Source: UBA11612 sp964475755 (GTDB taxonomy: Bacteria > Pseudomonadota > Alphaproteobacteria > Rhodospirillales > Rhodospirillaceae). From it: DNA of 64,000 nt. Below the pieces are notes generated by a model. It saw only the letters and a program-made list of their open reading frames with translations, made no database searches and was not told the DNA's origin. How positions within the stretch are numbered: the first letter of the stretch is position 1; every line of letters starts with the position of its first letter. The translations under genes and the position numbers were made by a program. The stretch is from positions 1 to 64,000 of the forward strand of contig CAYYXR010000006.1 in NCBI GenBank assembly GCA_964475755.1, read 5' to 3'. Below are positions 37,301 through 45,604 of this stretch, piece after piece.

Positions 37301-37331
37301 TCATTTCAGCTTCTCAAACACCCGCTGGTGA
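34305..37331 (+). CDS. Giant fusion: methyltransferase, coiled coil, RgpF-like domain and GT2 glycosyltransferase
   Basis: A 1,008-residue protein with four recognisable parts. Residues about 40-215: a class I methyltransferase (FVELGTHGGYSYF; LLHIDGLHFFEDV; FHDTNVRE). About 243-318: a Lys/Glu-rich coiled coil, ending in NSTSWRITAPLR, a segment often seen beside glycosyltransferase domains. About 434-665: an RgpF/rhamnan-synthesis-like domain (VICHIFYDTM; RGRDIGPKL; FLHSKSSEH). About 741-960: a GT2 domain with AANPDGAFHP and EDVDLSWRAK. The start is probably ATG 34305; TTG 34290 is an alternative. It would add rhamnose or a methyl-capped residue to the chain, the coiled coil possibly setting chain length as in WbdD-type terminators. 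No kinase domain was seen. Confidence 0.82.
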   Translation: MTNAYTSTGKHLSPASFWIPHLMQVSAWADHAPFAFWLMERHRPRSFVELGTHGGYSYFAFCQAIKTGSLPTQCYAVDTWAGDQHAGFYGEEFFQQVSDYNESHYAAFSRLVRTTFDKAVNHFSDGSIDLLHIDGLHFFEDVKHDFETWRPKLSDKAIVLFHDTNVRERNFGVFKLWEDLRVQYPSFEFLHGHGLGVLGYGANIPNAMLEFFEAAKNQDAASTIRSAYSRLGGSLKTEILSVNARIELENKLKSEKSKSAELELKSNGLNEQISALDRALKNAGKRLETQWATISALTEEIDEITLRLGAQEHALNSLQNSTSWRITAPLRYARRAPKSLPLALKRSARFGARFLYDYAPLSMSAKRKIIDRIFRTAPGFFQNTSFFRRWETLKKRERSEEPTLNRKRPLREVARPFDIDYSAALPLKFAERPANAPKLAVICHIFYDTMTPEFKIYLQNIPFSFDLYISTDTPSKRASLEAYFADWKKGRVEVRITENRGRDIGPKLAGFRDVYGEYEFALFLHSKSSEHTDELANWRGFLLENLLGSEEIVNSVFMIFHNRPDVGIIASQHFEPIRQWINWGGDFKKANELARRMGISLSPTKALDFASGSMFWFRTAAIKPLLDLNLTFEDFEPELGQIDGTLAHAIERLFYFVCERAGYLWMKVSHPPLFDHTPAIMPVETPEALDKYMIKYTLNLSAPKTPKPRVGHPTPVRPARTLMTKRQEKALGLTVPIDVSLRIAVGVVFYNNTKQQVRGILNSAETSLQQGGLRDKAQILAIDNGSPTQQHAKPLEKVVYIESQGNIGFGKGHNRLMREAFANGADIYIAANPDGAFHPDAIGALVQMMQAYDGKALIEAIQFPDEHPKNYDPFTFETAWVSGACVAIPKELYESLGGFDESFFMYCEDVDLSWRAKANGFALRICPRALFQHAVSNRGREPTREKMIFDAGLVLARKWNNAEFEKRMIRDLKAIGFDPTDTQPERVPESWQYLSDFNHHFSFSNTRW

Positions 37332-37337
37332 ATCTGT

Positions 37338-38270
37338 ATGTTGGAAGTCAATACAGTCGTTCGCTTCCATGATGCTCAGCGTATACCTGAACTTAAGCGC
37401 TGCTTGTTTTCTCTAGTTGGCCAAAGTTATCGTCCACTTCACATCATTTTAGCGCTTCAACGATTCTCGAATAAAGAGATCGACGAGACACGCGCAGCGA
37501 TTTCCTCAATCGTTAAGGAAGACGATTCACTGCGCTTAAGTATTGTGAATTATGAACTGTCCCAACCTGAGGATGCCCGCTCCGCCTTGCTAAATTTGGG
37601 CACCCTTACTGCAAGTAAAGAGTATCTCGCCTTTCTGGACTATGACGACGTTCTTTACCCAGAAGCGTACCAACTGCTTACGTCTCAAATCGCCCGCACC
37701 AAAGCGGCGATCGTGTTTTCCTCTGTCCGCGTCATGCGCCTCACCGTTTATGATCAGTATTTTTACGCCGAAGGACGGGTTGGCGCTCCGTTTGGCGGTA
37801 CCGATTTGGTGGATCTTTTTAAGGCTAATTTTTGTCCCCTGCACAGCTATATGCTGGACCGCAGAATCGTGTCTGACTCGGAATTGAGGTTTAATACGTC
37901 GATGAAAATCGAGGAAGATTATGACATGCTTCTACGAGTCTGCGCCAAATACAGGTCTGACTTTGGGTTAATTGAAAAATTCATTGGAGATTACTATTAC
38001 AAAACCGACGGCAGTAACACTGTCGCTACAGATGGCGGATTGGCGGGAGAGTCTTTGGCGTATTATATGAACGTCAAATCGGCGATCGAAGATCGAAGAA
38101 AAAATACCGTTATTTCACCAACGGTGCAGCATATGCTCGGATTGCCTTTGACCGAAGACGCCTTAACCATCCAAGATGTTGTAAATTATTTCTTTTCGGG
38201 ATGGACGAGCGGATCGCGCAGCAAGCCCCCTATCGCCCCCGACCCTCTTTCATCCGCCGCGGCAGAATAA
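37338..38270 (+). CDS. GT2-like glycosyltransferase
   Basis: A 310-residue GT-A-fold glycosyltransferase. The N-terminal VVRFHDAQRIPELKRCLFSLVGQSYRP replaces the usual VSVIIPTYN, and the DxD-type motif is FLDYDDVLYPEAY. The acceptor-side segment KIEEDYDMLLR corresponds to the ED-containing motif of GT2 enzymes. It follows the fusion protein by 6 bp and its stop shares one base with the start of wzm (TAATG). Linkage unknown. Confidence 0.82.
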   Translation: MLEVNTVVRFHDAQRIPELKRCLFSLVGQSYRPLHIILALQRFSNKEIDETRAAISSIVKEDDSLRLSIVNYELSQPEDARSALLNLGTLTASKEYLAFLDYDDVLYPEAYQLLTSQIARTKAAIVFSSVRVMRLTVYDQYFYAEGRVGAPFGGTDLVDLFKANFCPLHSYMLDRRIVSDSELRFNTSMKIEEDYDMLLRVCAKYRSDFGLIEKFIGDYYYKTDGSNTVATDGGLAGESLAYYMNVKSAIEDRRKNTVISPTVQHMLGLPLTEDALTIQDVVNYFFSGWTSGSRSKPPIAPDPLSSAAAE

Positions 38271-39115
38271 TGGCCCTCGATACGACATCGAAATCGGGAT
38301 CCGGGCAATTGCTGTCCAGGCTGATACCGTTATCGTTCCTAACAACACATCGCGTCGCTTTCCGGCAATTCCTTGTGCGCGCCATTTCCCGTCGATACCG
38401 GCTCAGCGCTTTCGGCGCGCTGTGGATGATCGTTGTCCCATTGGTGACGCTCGGAATATATACGTTCGTGTTTGGCGTAGTGATGGAAAGCCGGTGGAAC
38501 TCAGAACAATCCGGCACATCGGTATTCAGTATATACTTGTTCAGCGGTCTCATCGTTTTCTGGGTGATGGCGGAAGTGGTGGGTCAATCGCCGACGGCGA
38601 TCGCCGAACACACAAACTTGGTAAAGCGCGCGGTATTCCCCCTCGAGATATTACCTGCCGTTGTCGTGGGCAGCGCCGTTTTCCATGCGTTGGTGAATGC
38701 GTTGGTTCTCATGGCGGCGCTGCTGGCATTACAGGGAACAATACCGCTGTCCGCGTTGTGGCTTCCCGTCGTATTGGCGCCATTTGTGTTAATGCTTCTC
38801 GGCTTCGCCTGGATTTTGGCGGCGATTGGCGTGTATTTCCGCGATATCGTTCACGTGGTCGGACTTTTTTTGACTGGTGCTCTTTTCATATCTCCTGTGT
38901 TTTACGACACAAGTCGGCTAAATCCGATTATTCAGTCCGTCATTATTTTAAATCCGATCACCTTTATCGTGGTGCAAACGCGCAAAGTGATTCTTGAGGG
39001 GCAAGCGCCCGATTGGATTGGACTGGGACTGTATCTGTTGGTGGCCTGGGCAGTGGCTTCAATTGGCCTGGCATTCTTCCGGCGCGCACGGGCGAACTTC
39101 GCAGATGTCCTCTAA
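38270..39115 (+). CDS. wzm: Polysaccharide ABC exporter permease, Wzm type
   Basis: A 281-residue ABC-2 permease with six membrane helices. The N-terminal amphipathic segment FRQFLVRAISRRYRLSAFGALWMIVVPLV is characteristic of Wzm/TagG/KpsM permeases. It pairs with the ATPase that follows 10 bp later and moves undecaprenyl-diphosphate-linked polysaccharide across the inner membrane. ATG 38270 is chosen because it overlaps the preceding stop. Placed together with Wzt, it defines the island as an ABC-transporter-dependent system. Confidence 0.92.
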   Translation: MALDTTSKSGSGQLLSRLIPLSFLTTHRVAFRQFLVRAISRRYRLSAFGALWMIVVPLVTLGIYTFVFGVVMESRWNSEQSGTSVFSIYLFSGLIVFWVMAEVVGQSPTAIAEHTNLVKRAVFPLEILPAVVVGSAVFHALVNALVLMAALLALQGTIPLSALWLPVVLAPFVLMLLGFAWILAAIGVYFRDIVHVVGLFLTGALFISPVFYDTSRLNPIIQSVIILNPITFIVVQTRKVILEGQAPDWIGLGLYLLVAWAVASIGLAFFRRARANFADVL

Positions 39116-39125
39116 GGCCGCAGAC

Positions 39126-40487
39126 ATGTCGGACGAAAACAATAATAGCGTCGTCTCGGCGAGAAATATTTCCAAGTCGTACACGCTATATACGCGCGCG
39201 TCGCAGCGCCTATTGCACATGATCCTCCCGAAACGGGAGTATCCAAAGTTTGAGGCTCTGAAAGACGTCACCTTTCAAGTTGATCGGGGCGAAACCGTTG
39301 GCATTATTGGGCAAAACGGCGCGGGAAAATCCACGCTGCTCCAAATCGTCACCGGCACAGTACCGCCAACGACAGGAACCATCTCCGTCAGCGGGCGCGC
39401 CGCTGCCCTGCTTGAATTGGGCGCGGGCTTCGAGCCGGATTTCACCGGACGTGAAAACATACGTCTCAACGGCACCATTCTTGGCTTGAATGAGGCCCAG
39501 CTTGAAGAGCGCATGAACGATATTATCGCGTTTTCGGAACTATCTGAATTCGTTGACCGGCCCGTGCGCACATACTCAAGCGGCATGTTTATGCGACTTG
39601 CATTTTCAGTCGCGGCCCATGTGGACGCGGACCTTTTGATTATCGACGAAGCCCTGGCCGTCGGCGACGCGCGCTTCACCCAAAAGTGCATGCGCTTTCT
39701 GAAAGATTTCAAGCGGCGCGGATCGATCCTTTTCGTTAGCCACGATATGGGCGCCGTAACGGGACTATGCGACCGGGTCCTTTGGCTCGACCACGGACGT
39801 ATTCGCGCTGAAGGTGAGCCTGCGCGCGTATGTGAGCAGTATGTCGCCTCTCAGTTTGACGGGCTAATTGCCCGGCCTTCCGAAAACGAAATTGCTCCGG
39901 CAAAGAACAAATCTAGGTCGAACGCTCAAGCCCCTGGGCAAGATGAAGTCGTGCTCTATTTGCCGGATACCCCGCCCCGAGAGTCTGTGCTCGGCCTGAC
40001 GAGTTGCTCACCTTTCAACCCGAATGCCAACGCGTTCGGCAGCGGCGGGGCGGCGATTGTCGATGCCGGAATATTTGACCGAAACACCGGCGAACGCCTT
40101 GCGCAAGTTCGCGAAGGGCAAACTGTAGATCTCAGAATTTCAATCGAGGCGGACGACGAGGTCGCGGCACCAATCATCGGATTTTACATCAAGGATCGGC
40201 TGGGCCAGCACCTACTGGGGGAAAATACATTCTGGGAGGACGTGCCTCAGCATTCCATTGCGGCGGGTCAAAGTATTTGCACTGTTTTCAGTTTTGATTG
40301 GCCCGCGATGAAAGCTGGCGCTTACGCGCTAACGATAGCAATCGCAGATGGCTCAATGGCCGATCATATCCAAAGGCATTGGATACACGACGCCATCATA
40401 TTTGAAGTGCTGTCGAGTTCTTCCCGGCACGGCTTGGTGGGCTTGAACATGCATCGCGTTGCGATCGACTACGCGCCCGTCCAATAG
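39126..40487 (+). CDS. wzt: Polysaccharide ABC exporter ATPase, Wzt type, with C-terminal carbohydrate-binding domain
   Basis: A 453-residue ATPase. Walker A is GQNGAGKST (about 68), the signature region is TYSSGMFMRLAFSVAA, Walker B LLIIDEALAVGD and the H-loop SHD. Residues about 290-453 form a beta-rich extension (AAIVDAGIFDRNTGERLAQVREGQ... FYIKDRLGQHLLGENT) like the Wzt C-terminal domain that recognises the polysaccharide's non-reducing end. This matters because such systems usually export chains capped by a terminating modification, which the methyltransferase in the fusion protein could supply. Confidence 0.93.
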   Translation: MSDENNNSVVSARNISKSYTLYTRASQRLLHMILPKREYPKFEALKDVTFQVDRGETVGIIGQNGAGKSTLLQIVTGTVPPTTGTISVSGRAAALLELGAGFEPDFTGRENIRLNGTILGLNEAQLEERMNDIIAFSELSEFVDRPVRTYSSGMFMRLAFSVAAHVDADLLIIDEALAVGDARFTQKCMRFLKDFKRRGSILFVSHDMGAVTGLCDRVLWLDHGRIRAEGEPARVCEQYVASQFDGLIARPSENEIAPAKNKSRSNAQAPGQDEVVLYLPDTPPRESVLGLTSCSPFNPNANAFGSGGAAIVDAGIFDRNTGERLAQVREGQTVDLRISIEADDEVAAPIIGFYIKDRLGQHLLGENTFWEDVPQHSIAAGQSICTVFSFDWPAMKAGAYALTIAIADGSMADHIQRHWIHDAIIFEVLSSSSRHGLVGLNMHRVAIDYAPVQ

Positions 40488-40490
40488 CCT

Positions 40491-41480
40491 TCAAAACGGT
40501 TCTGACTTAAGAACAACTGTTTTTCTGGCGAGAAAAGCTGGCGGCCAAAAACTGATGATTCGCATAATCTCGGCCGTTGACGTTGTTTTTTGTCTCTGAA
40601 TATCGCGCCGCGCTTTCAAAGCATCTCCCGTTGCTCTGATCCCATCCCACAATCCTTTCAGACGGCTTCGCCGAGGATTCACAAGGCTGGACAAGAGCCG
40701 GACGGCAACGAAACCCATGACGGAAATGGGAAGCAAGGCAATGGGCATGTCTTTGAGAACGACCCACCACTGATTGCGGGAGATCAAATAATCGGAAAGT
40801 TCCGACTTTCCGGCAAAACTGGCGCCGCCAATGTGTTCAACAATCGCTGACGAGACGACGGCGCACTCGTGTCCGATCAAGCGCAAACGGAACGATACGT
40901 CCACGTCCTCGTAAAAACAGAAAAAGCGTCGATCAAAACCGCCGATCCGTTTCAGTAGCTCGGTGCGATACAGCGCCGCGGCTGCACAAACGCCGAAACA
41001 ATAATGAAGAGCCCGCGCGGATTCCTCCGGGATGGAAATTCCGCGCCAAGCCTGACCGGAAATCAGAAAGTGATCCCCATACCCGTCGATATCTCCTTGT
41101 GCTTCAGCTCTCAGCTGCACCGAGCCAAATGCCGCAACGTTCTTTGCTTTGTCGGCAGCTTCCACGAGCTCCGACAGCCAGTCCCGCTTCGGAAACGCGT
41201 CGGGATTGAGCGCGACAAATAGCGAGGCTGACGTGACCTGCAAGGCCTCGTTCATGGCCTGTGCAAACCCCAGGTTTTCTGCCATTTCTAGGTAGGTGTA
41301 GGGTCGGCCATAGGACTGCAGAAGGTCGCTAGGCCTTTGGTCCGACGCATTATCCACCACGATCAGATTAAAGTCCGTAAACGATTGCGCTTCGAGAGCG
41401 CTTAGACACTTGGCAAGTGTTTTGCCGGAGTTGTAAGTGACAATGACAACGCAAACGCGTGGGCTGGCTGGTACGCTCAT
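40491..41480 (-). CDS. GT2-family glycosyltransferase (rhamnosyltransferase-like)
   Basis: A 329-residue GT2 enzyme running against its neighbours. It has VCVVIVTYNSGKTLAKCLSALE, the DxD-type segment LFVALNPDAFP, and RRFFCFYEDVDVSFRLR, the pattern common to rhamnosyl- and other deoxysugar transferases. Its stop is 3 bp from the convergent wzt stop, and it diverges from the next GT2 gene across about 50 bp. A C-terminal hydrophobic stretch (about 255-275) suggests membrane association. Confidence 0.87.
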   Translation of the reverse strand: MSVPASPRVCVVIVTYNSGKTLAKCLSALEAQSFTDFNLIVVDNASDQRPSDLLQSYGRPYTYLEMAENLGFAQAMNEALQVTSASLFVALNPDAFPKRDWLSELVEAADKAKNVAAFGSVQLRAEAQGDIDGYGDHFLISGQAWRGISIPEESARALHYCFGVCAAAALYRTELLKRIGGFDRRFFCFYEDVDVSFRLRLIGHECAVVSSAIVEHIGGASFAGKSELSDYLISRNQWWVVLKDMPIALLPISVMGFVAVRLLSSLVNPRRSRLKGLWDGIRATGDALKARRDIQRQKTTSTAEIMRIISFWPPAFLARKTVVLKSEPF

Positions 41481-41529
41481 GTGTGCTTACAATTGTCCTT
41501 CTCGAAAGCCAGCTGGATACTATCTTGGA

Positions 41530-42453
41530 ATGCCAGACGTTGACATCGTCATAGTGAACTATATGTCGGGCGCGCACACAGTCAAATGCGTGCAAACGGT
41601 GCTTGATGTCGCCAAATCCGACGAAGTCGGCATCAGCGTAACTGTAATTGACAATGGCGACAGCGATTCGGCTTCTCTGAACGCGCTACGGTCAATTAAA
41701 AGCATCCACTTTATACAGAACTCTACAAACCGGGGATTCGGCGCAGCCTGCAACCAAGGCGCTGCACATGGGTCGTCGGAATTAATTCTGTTCTTAAATC
41801 CGGACGCCACACCCCAAAGCGGCGCGCTGAGATCTGCTGTCAATTTTCTACGCGATCATGAGGACTGCGCGATTGTCGGACCCGAAATTGCGGATGCCAG
41901 CGGTAAGGTTACGAATTCTTGCTCAAACCTCCCAAGCAAAGCTTCTCTCTTTTTGCGAACCGTTGGTTTGCACAAATGGCTACCTGGTTCTAGCTATCCA
42001 TATTTGCCGATAGATCGCCATGCCCAGAGTGGCGAAGTCGAACAAGTCATGGGCGCCGCGATGTTCATTCGCCGCGATGTATTTGAACGCCTTGAAGGAT
42101 TCGATGAGCGCTTTTTTCTTTACTATGACGACGTTGATTTATGTGCCCGCGTCAAGAGTGCAGGTTACAAGATCTTCTATTTACAGTCTTCACGCGTCAT
42201 GCACATTGGGCGCGTGTCCAGCACAGGAAACCCCAGCATGGCACTCGCCCTTCATATAAGGAGCCGCCTGACCTACGCGGGGATTTACTTCGGGCGCATC
42301 TATCAATTTGTTCTGGCCTTGGCTTGCGTATTTGTTGAATTGCCCATGCGAACCCTAATGGGCCCTCTTAAAACGGACACTATTACCGGCTGGAGGGCGC
42401 TGCAGGCCTACCGGCATCTGTTATTTGGCGAGCCGCGGCGTGGGGCCAATTGA
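41530..42453 (+). CDS. GT2-family glycosyltransferase
   Basis: A 307-residue GT2 enzyme with VDIVIVNYMSGAHTVKC at the N-terminus, LILFLNPDATPQSGAL as the DxD-type region and DERFFLYYDDVDLCARVK downstream. The open frame reaches back to 41437, but homology begins at ATG 41530. The C-terminal part has a hydrophobic stretch (FVLALACVFVELPM). The stop overlaps the next start by one base (TGATG). The architecture is close to the minus-strand GT2 at 40491-41480. Confidence 0.86.
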   Translation: MPDVDIVIVNYMSGAHTVKCVQTVLDVAKSDEVGISVTVIDNGDSDSASLNALRSIKSIHFIQNSTNRGFGAACNQGAAHGSSELILFLNPDATPQSGALRSAVNFLRDHEDCAIVGPEIADASGKVTNSCSNLPSKASLFLRTVGLHKWLPGSSYPYLPIDRHAQSGEVEQVMGAAMFIRRDVFERLEGFDERFFLYYDDVDLCARVKSAGYKIFYLQSSRVMHIGRVSSTGNPSMALALHIRSRLTYAGIYFGRIYQFVLALACVFVELPMRTLMGPLKTDTITGWRALQAYRHLLFGEPRRGAN

Positions 42454-43520
42454 TGGCACCGCGTATTATAGCTTTAACGCGGTATGACAGCATGGGAGCA
42501 AGCAGCCGCGTGCGGTTCTTGCAATACATTCCCGAACTGGAACGGCTTGGATTTAAGGTCGATACATTTCCTTTGTTGTCGTCCGATTACTTGAAACGAT
42601 TTTATGCCGCCGGCAATCGCTCGCCTGTTTCAGTGGCAGCATCTGCGCTGAACCGAATTAAAGATGTGTTGACCAATCGTGACACCGCCATCGTTTGGCT
42701 GCAACGAGAGCTTCTTCCCTATATTCCTTTTGAAATTGAGAATTTGCTTCTCACAGGCAAAAAGTTGGTCGTCGATTTGGATGACGCACATCATCTTTAC
42801 TACAAGTCAGCGGCATTCCCACTGAGTCTCTTTTTAAGCTCTAAAATAGAACGCATTGTCCGACGCGCCGATGCCGTCGTTGTAGGCAATGACAACCTCG
42901 CTGAAATGGCCCGCAAAAATGGCGCGGGGCGTGTCCACTTTGTGCCCAGTGCGGTGAACACCAATCGTATTCGCCCGATTCAAGAGCAGGACAGAAAGCC
43001 TTTTACCGTCGGATGGATTGGAACACCCGTTACTGCAAGGCAGTCTCTTCCGCTGATTCGCGAACCTCTAAAGCGGTTTTTGCAGGCGTTCGATGCCAAA
43101 TGCACGCTGGTGGGTGTTGGCGACAGTGATTTTGCCGATATTCCAGCGACGCGCGTTCCTTGGAGCGAATCCGCCGAGGAACAGCATTTGCCGAGACTGA
43201 CCGTGGGCCTCTGCCCCTTGGAGGACACGGATTGGAACCGCGGCAAGAGCGGATACAAGATCATCCAATACATGGCGGCGGGCACGCCGACCCTGGCGTC
43301 GCCGGTCGGTTTCGCCGCGCAAATTGTGGAAAACGGAAAGACTGGGTTTCACTGCTCAGGCGCGGAGACCTGGCATTCGGGCATGGCCACTCTTTTCAAT
43401 GACACAAAAACTTTGTCAGAGATGAGCCAACGGGCGCGTTCCGAAGCTGTAAGCAAATACGACACAAAGGTCGCGGCAAGTTCTTTGTGTTCAGTATTTC
43501 AGGAATGTCTGAATGCATAG
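42453..43520 (+). CDS. GT4-like glycosyltransferase
   Basis: A 355-residue GT-B enzyme. The N-terminal ALTRYDSMGASSRVRFLQYIPELERLGF and the C-terminal GYKIIQYMAAGTPTLASPVGFAAQIV match GT4-type transferases; VLVDLDDAHHLYY-like VVDLDDAHHLYY is also typical of this subgroup. The start at ATG 42453 shares one base with the upstream stop. It overlaps the following ligase-like gene by 8 bp, so all three are co-translated. Confidence 0.85.
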   Translation: MAPRIIALTRYDSMGASSRVRFLQYIPELERLGFKVDTFPLLSSDYLKRFYAAGNRSPVSVAASALNRIKDVLTNRDTAIVWLQRELLPYIPFEIENLLLTGKKLVVDLDDAHHLYYKSAAFPLSLFLSSKIERIVRRADAVVVGNDNLAEMARKNGAGRVHFVPSAVNTNRIRPIQEQDRKPFTVGWIGTPVTARQSLPLIREPLKRFLQAFDAKCTLVGVGDSDFADIPATRVPWSESAEEQHLPRLTVGLCPLEDTDWNRGKSGYKIIQYMAAGTPTLASPVGFAAQIVENGKTGFHCSGAETWHSGMATLFNDTKTLSEMSQRARSEAVSKYDTKVAASSLCSVFQECLNA

Positions 43521-44703
43521 GAATTGGCTGGTCTGTATACCCTTTGTCTTTGTACCCGCGGTAGCGTGGGGTCGCGACGTCGCGGTCGTGGTCGCGGCAG
43601 CACTTATAATAACCATGATCGCAAGCCGGTCAGTTCCTTGGCGCGCAACTCTCTCCGCCGCCTCGAACGCACCATGGCTGTGGACAGCTGGAGCGTTCAT
43701 GGTGTGGCTTACTGCGTCCATGACCTGGGCACCTTACGTGCCGATGGGCACATGGAGTAAGACGCTACTCGCGTTAATGATCGGTATGTTGTTGGTTGTG
43801 GGAGCGTCAAAAATTCCTAACAATCGCCTCAACGCAATAGAGCTTCCGATCATTATCTCTATTGTAGCCTTGCTTGCACTTCTCGCCTTTGAGCGCCTAA
43901 CCGACGGCGCGCTTATCCGCATTGATCGCACCGAGGATACGAGCGTTCAGATTTTAAATACGCTGTCTGGCGGGCTGGTCTTTCTATCTTGCCTGAGCTT
44001 TCCCGTTGCCTGGATGATCTATAAAAGGTGGAAAACTTCGCTATGGCCACTTGTTTTCATGGCAGCGGCCCTCGCACTAAGCTTCGTTTACCGCATGGAC
44101 GCCGTGCCTGTCGGGCTATTCATTGCAATGCTATCGTCCATGGCGGTGCTTAGATTTGGCAAGTACGCATTTATCAGCGTTGTTACCGCGATGGGCTTGT
44201 TGACTTTAAGCTGGGCGCCGCTTTCCGTTCTGGCGTCCGACTTGGCTTTAGACACATGGCTTATCGATCACGTCGACCGTAATTGGGGTTTTAGGCTCAT
44301 TATTTGGGCATACGTTGGCGATGCAATCACCCAGCATTGGTTTATCGGATACGGTTTCGATTCGTCGCGGGTTTTGGGAGCGGCCGCGGACCTGCTCCCT
44401 GAGCGCTCAGGCACTTCAACCTTTCTGCATCCACACAACGGATTACTACAAATCTGGCTTGAGCTCGGGCTTGTCGGTGTAGCGTTGTTGGCCACAATGG
44501 TTGTCCTTTTGACACGCCGCATCTTGGCTGCAACGCCAAGCAATTCGGCACTTGCAGCCACCACAGGCGCACTGATTTTTTATGTGGTTATTTGGTCGTT
44601 AAGCTACGGGGTATGGCAAGGCTGGTGGCTTGCGGTGTTAGGTCTAACCGGCGCTACATGCGTTGCCGCGCTTCGGATAAACAGGGAAACTGCCAACACC
44701 TAA
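43513..44703 (+). CDS. O-antigen ligase-like polytopic membrane protein
   Basis: A 396-residue protein with about ten membrane helices and a periplasmic loop near residues 265-315. That loop has the WaaL arrangement: NWGFRLIIWAYVGDAI, HWFIGYGFDSSR and FLHPHNGLLQIWLELG with conserved His. It probably ligates the exported glycan to lipid A-core; a Wzy polymerase would be less expected next to an ABC exporter. The gene overlaps the GT4 gene by 8 bp and converges on rmlA with a 4 bp overlap. Confidence 0.78.
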   Translation: MHRNWLVCIPFVFVPAVAWGRDVAVVVAAALIITMIASRSVPWRATLSAASNAPWLWTAGAFMVWLTASMTWAPYVPMGTWSKTLLALMIGMLLVVGASKIPNNRLNAIELPIIISIVALLALLAFERLTDGALIRIDRTEDTSVQILNTLSGGLVFLSCLSFPVAWMIYKRWKTSLWPLVFMAAALALSFVYRMDAVPVGLFIAMLSSMAVLRFGKYAFISVVTAMGLLTLSWAPLSVLASDLALDTWLIDHVDRNWGFRLIIWAYVGDAITQHWFIGYGFDSSRVLGAAADLLPERSGTSTFLHPHNGLLQIWLELGLVGVALLATMVVLLTRRILAATPSNSALAATTGALIFYVVIWSLSYGVWQGWWLAVLGLTGATCVAALRINRETANT

Positions 44704-45572
44704 TTGGCTGCGCCCGCCAAACGTAGGAGATACGATCCGTAGGAACTTTTCCCGAGGACTTGACCCAGCTCGGCAAGCTGAGCCTTACTGATCCAGCCGT
44801 TCAAGTAGGCTATTTCCTCAGGCACACTGATGCGCTGCCCCTGCCTCTTCTCAATGGTTTGCACAAACTGCGTGGCCTCGGCGAGACTGTCGTAAGTACC
44901 GGTATCGAACCAGGCATACCCACGCCCCAGCTTTTCCACATTCAGAGTGTTTTGTTTTAGATAGCGATCGTTGAGATCGGTAATTTCCAATTCGCCGCGT
45001 GCGCTCGGCTTGAGCGTTCCGGCGATTTCCACGACGCTGTTGTCGTAGAAGTAAAGGCCCGTCACGGCCCAATTTGACTTGGGTGATTTCGGCTTTTCTT
45101 CGATGGCTGTGGCGCGGCCATCGGAATCCAAATTTACAACACCGTACCGCTCCGGATCGCTGACCTGACAGGCAAAAACGGACGCGCCGTTTAGCCGGGC
45201 CGCCGCTGCTTTCAGTTTTTCGGTCAATCCGTGTCCATAAAAAATATTGTCTCCGAGCACGAGCGCGCACGGGGACTCACCGATAAACTCCCGTCCGATA
45301 ATGAATGCCTGCGCGAGCCCATCCGGGCTTGGCTGCACGGCATAACTCAAGTTCACGCCCCACTTCGACCCGTCCCCTAGAAGGTGCTGGAATGCAGAGG
45401 AATCATGGGGCGTACTGATGACAAGGATGTCGCGAATGCCCGCGAGCATGAGCGTGCCGAGCGGGTAATAAACCATCGGCTTATCGTATACGGGCAATAG
45501 CTGTTTGGAGACCGCGTAGGTGATCGGGTAGAGGCGTGTGCCGGACCCGCCAGCCAGAATGATTCCCTTCAT
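44700..45572 (-). CDS. rmlA: Glucose-1-phosphate thymidylyltransferase
   Basis: First enzyme of dTDP-L-rhamnose synthesis, making dTDP-glucose from dTTP and glucose-1-phosphate. The 290-residue product starts with the nucleotidyltransferase signature KGIILAGGSGTRLYP and has VYDKPMVYYPL, VLGDNIFYG and EEKPKSPKSNWAVTGLYFYD. ATG 45572 is used because a GGGAGAG site precedes it. It is the last gene of the rmlC-B-D-A operon, about 30 bp after rmlD. Confidence 0.96.
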   Translation of the reverse strand: MKGIILAGGSGTRLYPITYAVSKQLLPVYDKPMVYYPLGTLMLAGIRDILVISTPHDSSAFQHLLGDGSKWGVNLSYAVQPSPDGLAQAFIIGREFIGESPCALVLGDNIFYGHGLTEKLKAAAARLNGASVFACQVSDPERYGVVNLDSDGRATAIEEKPKSPKSNWAVTGLYFYDNSVVEIAGTLKPSARGELEITDLNDRYLKQNTLNVEKLGRGYAWFDTGTYDSLAEATQFVQTIEKRQGQRISVPEEIAYLNGWISKAQLAELGQVLGKSSYGSYLLRLAGAAN

Positions 45573-45604
45573 CGCCACTCTCCCGTGCGCATTGAATCCT
45601 GTAC

